NCBI GenBank assembly: GCA_028554645.1
Contig: JAQOOI010000018.1
Location: forward strand, 496,001 to 560,000
Direction of reading: 5' to 3'
Length of the DNA stretch: 64,000 nucleotides
Origin: Omphalotus guepiniiformis
Lineage: Eukaryota; Basidiomycota; Agaricomycetes; Agaricales; Omphalotaceae
The translations under genes were made by a program, and so were the position numbers. Under the pieces are notes generated by a model. The model was not told where the DNA came from and searched no databases. It saw only the letters and a list, made by a program, of their open reading frames with translations. Below are positions 62,173-64,000 of the stretch, one piece after another (position 1 is the first letter of the stretch; each line of letters begins with the position of its first letter).

Positions 62173-64000
62173 ATGTACCGAAGGCGAGGTACAGTGCGCA
62201 GCAGTCGCAAAGGGACGTTCAACCCCGATGATGATAAACATGTCAAGTATACCAAGTTGGGCGTATGGGACTTGTATGAAGAGAAGCATCCAAAGCTAGG
62301 GAAGATTCCGTGGTCCGAGAAGTTCAATGTCGAGCGATATCTTGAGCTGTATGGAAGTCTGCCTTACATTTGGCGGATGTTGAAGGATGTAGGGAGTATA
62401 CGAGCTTGCTGGTCTCTGCTGGGGTTATATCTGCTTGTGGAATTGGCATCTTGTGTACTCCCTGCTGTCAGTTTATGGTGAGTTGATCTCAATCGTCGTA
62501 TGATGCAGTGGGATACTCAGAGTTGCGTGCTACATAACTTAGGTATAGCGGGCAGCTACTAACTATTGTAAGTCCTCGCCCATTCTACATTGGTGTGGAG
62601 TGTTTCAACATTTTTTAGGTCCAAACAGCCGTGGACGAACGCAAAATTGACAAGGAACTTCTCTTCCGAGTAGCCATAGCTCGAGTCCTCTGCTCCACTG
62701 CAACTCGGTTTCTCTCCCACTTCCAGCTGAATATATCCCGGCACTTGAACTCATACATAAAACAGCATTATTCAATCTACATGTTCCGTACTATGGCACG
62801 GCTAGATGTGCCTACCTTTGATGATCCTATGGTGCAAAGACAGCTTGAGCAGACTTCAAACTCAGGCTCGTTGAATAGCCTCGTCTGGCAGACGATTACT
62901 GCTTCGGTGCACATTGTCACCACAGGCATCTTCTTGCTGTCTCAATTGTCCGTACTATTCAACGTGTTGAAGGATCAGCGCGATGGACCGCTGTTGGCGA
63001 TCACGAGTTTTGCGCATACAGCATTTTCTTGGAGCACCTCTGAAGAGTGGTTGTTTGCAGGCGGTGAGGTTCAGGTCATAACCAACTAGAAAACTCGTTG
63101 ATCTGACAAATTTTCCAGTCTGGGCAGCTACAACAAAAGATGAAGATTACATAAAGATGGAAGGATTGAAGAGGATGGCAGGTGACGGCGCTCACCGTAA
63201 AGAGATAGTAGCTGGTGGAATGTGGGACTATCTGCTCTCAGGTATAGACTATACACGGCCTGACCATTCACCACGAAGCTCACTAGGATTTCCTTCCAGA
63301 GTACACTCGCTGTATAAACTCGTTAGGATCGAACGCACAGGATTTCTTCGCGATCGCATCCACAGCAAAGCATCGCACATTTCCCAGTCTGATTTCACTG
63401 ATAGGGGATCATTTAAAAGAACTGCCTCAGGTTAGTTTCGGAAGAAGTTCTGTCCTTGTGATTCCGCACTTACATACCTGTCTTGCGCACAGATAGTTTT
63501 CACGCTGCGAGCCGTGCAATATCCTGCTTCAATTCCCGTCTCTCTCGTGTCCCTCCACCTTGTAACCCAGGCGACAGCCACGTTCTCTCAGACGCTGTTC
63601 AGATTGTTTTCTCAGACCGCCTCAATTGCCGACCAGTGGGCGACCGTACGGAAATTGTATGATGTAATGGAGATCCCGAATCGCGTAGAGGATGGGATGG
63701 TTCCTTTTCCAGAGAACCAGCAATCGTTGGAGTTGGGCATTGAAGTAGAGTTTAGGTAATCTTACTTGTTTTTTTCCTTGCTTGCTTGACGTTGAAATGG
63801 GCGCGATTTTTTAGAAACGTATCATTTAAATACCCCGGAAGCGATGTCAATGCCCTGCAAAATATTTCATTCAAGATTGAGAAAGGACAACTTTGTGTAA
63901 GCTTCAGAATATCAAGATTCTGTCCTTGCAGCTCACCCAACAATTCAGGTCATCGTTGGCAAAAACGGCTCAGGAAAGAGCACGATTCTCAAGCTCATCG
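62173..64000 (+). CDS. ABC transporter, TMD-NBD type, 3' end cut by window
   Basis: Partial gene. The start at 62173 gives a basic N-tail (MYRRRGTVRSSRKG) and a hydrophilic stretch (KLGVWDLYEEKHPKLGKIPW), then a transmembrane domain with helices such as ACWSLLGLYLLVELASCVL and TITASVHIVTTGIFLLSQLS. The linker reads EVEFRNVSFKYPG, the usual opening of an ABC ATPase domain, and Walker A is GKNGSGKSTILKLI at the window edge. TMD before NBD, and the absence of a PDR-type signature, suggest an exporter of the B-like subfamily as found in basidiomycetes. Substrate and full length cannot be given, because Walker B, the signature motif and any second half lie outside the window. Confidence 0.85.

Noticed and set aside
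61961..62173. 70-codon minus-strand frame between fumarase and the ABC transporter
   Set aside because: Its composition is fairly protein-like, but the opposite strand is equally open, there is no recognised motif, and it overlaps the ABC start codon.

Overview
The window is nuclear DNA of a filamentous fungus, almost certainly a basidiomycete of the Agaricomycetes. The genes are dense and split by many short introns (mostly 45-65 nt, GT...AG, CTGAC/CTAAT-like branch points), and several families are typical of mushroom-forming fungi (DUF7330, wax-synthase-like acyltransferase, LPMO-like His-1 secreted protein, reductase-terminated reducing PKS). I see no prokaryotic, organellar or viral sequence. 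All calls come from reading the translations by eye; exon borders are given only where I could join them in frame.

Left end (1-2.0 kb): a probable 47-residue secreted peptide with a TATA box, a 3' relic of a wax-synthase-like acyltransferase, and a 652-bp MITE-like element with perfect 29-bp inverted repeats and TA target duplication. Then comes mitochondrial glycerol-3-phosphate dehydrogenase (GUT2).

Biosynthetic locus (5.4-18.8 kb): one large reducing polyketide synthase on the minus strand (KS-AT-DH-degenerate MT-degenerate ER-KR-ACP-thioester reductase). It faces, across a shared promoter, two tandem paralogous LovC-type trans-acting enoyl reductases. The in-cis ER fold has lost its nucleotide-binding glycines, so the two stand-alone reductases are the natural candidates for that step. 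This is the most interesting system in the window.

Housekeeping block (19-52.8 kb): PIG-P (GPI anchor), LPMO-like secreted protein, V-ATPase subunit G, symplekin/Pta1, SLT2-type MAP kinase, NBP35, DUF7330 protein, ribosomal protein L15, a proline-rich membrane/coiled-coil protein, LRG1-type LIM-RhoGAP, an SLC35F-type transporter, COX23, an amidase, FIS1, U2AF large subunit, and an M50B-like peptidase. SLT2 and LRG1 both belong to the Rho1 cell-wall-integrity pathway.

Right end (53.2-64 kb): a strongly divergent histone H2A variant that still ends in an SQE-hydrophobic motif, an M20 vacuolar carboxypeptidase (CPS1 type), a short-chain dehydrogenase, fumarase, and the 5' part of an ABC transporter cut by the window edge.

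A second theme is splicing. Three conserved genes (GUT2, RPL15, CPS1) each have an intron whose only frame-preserving solution is AT...AG, with a short direct repeat at both ends. The MAP kinase has a GC...AG intron and a 5-nt exon. VMA10 and the H2A variant have first coding exons consisting of ATG alone.
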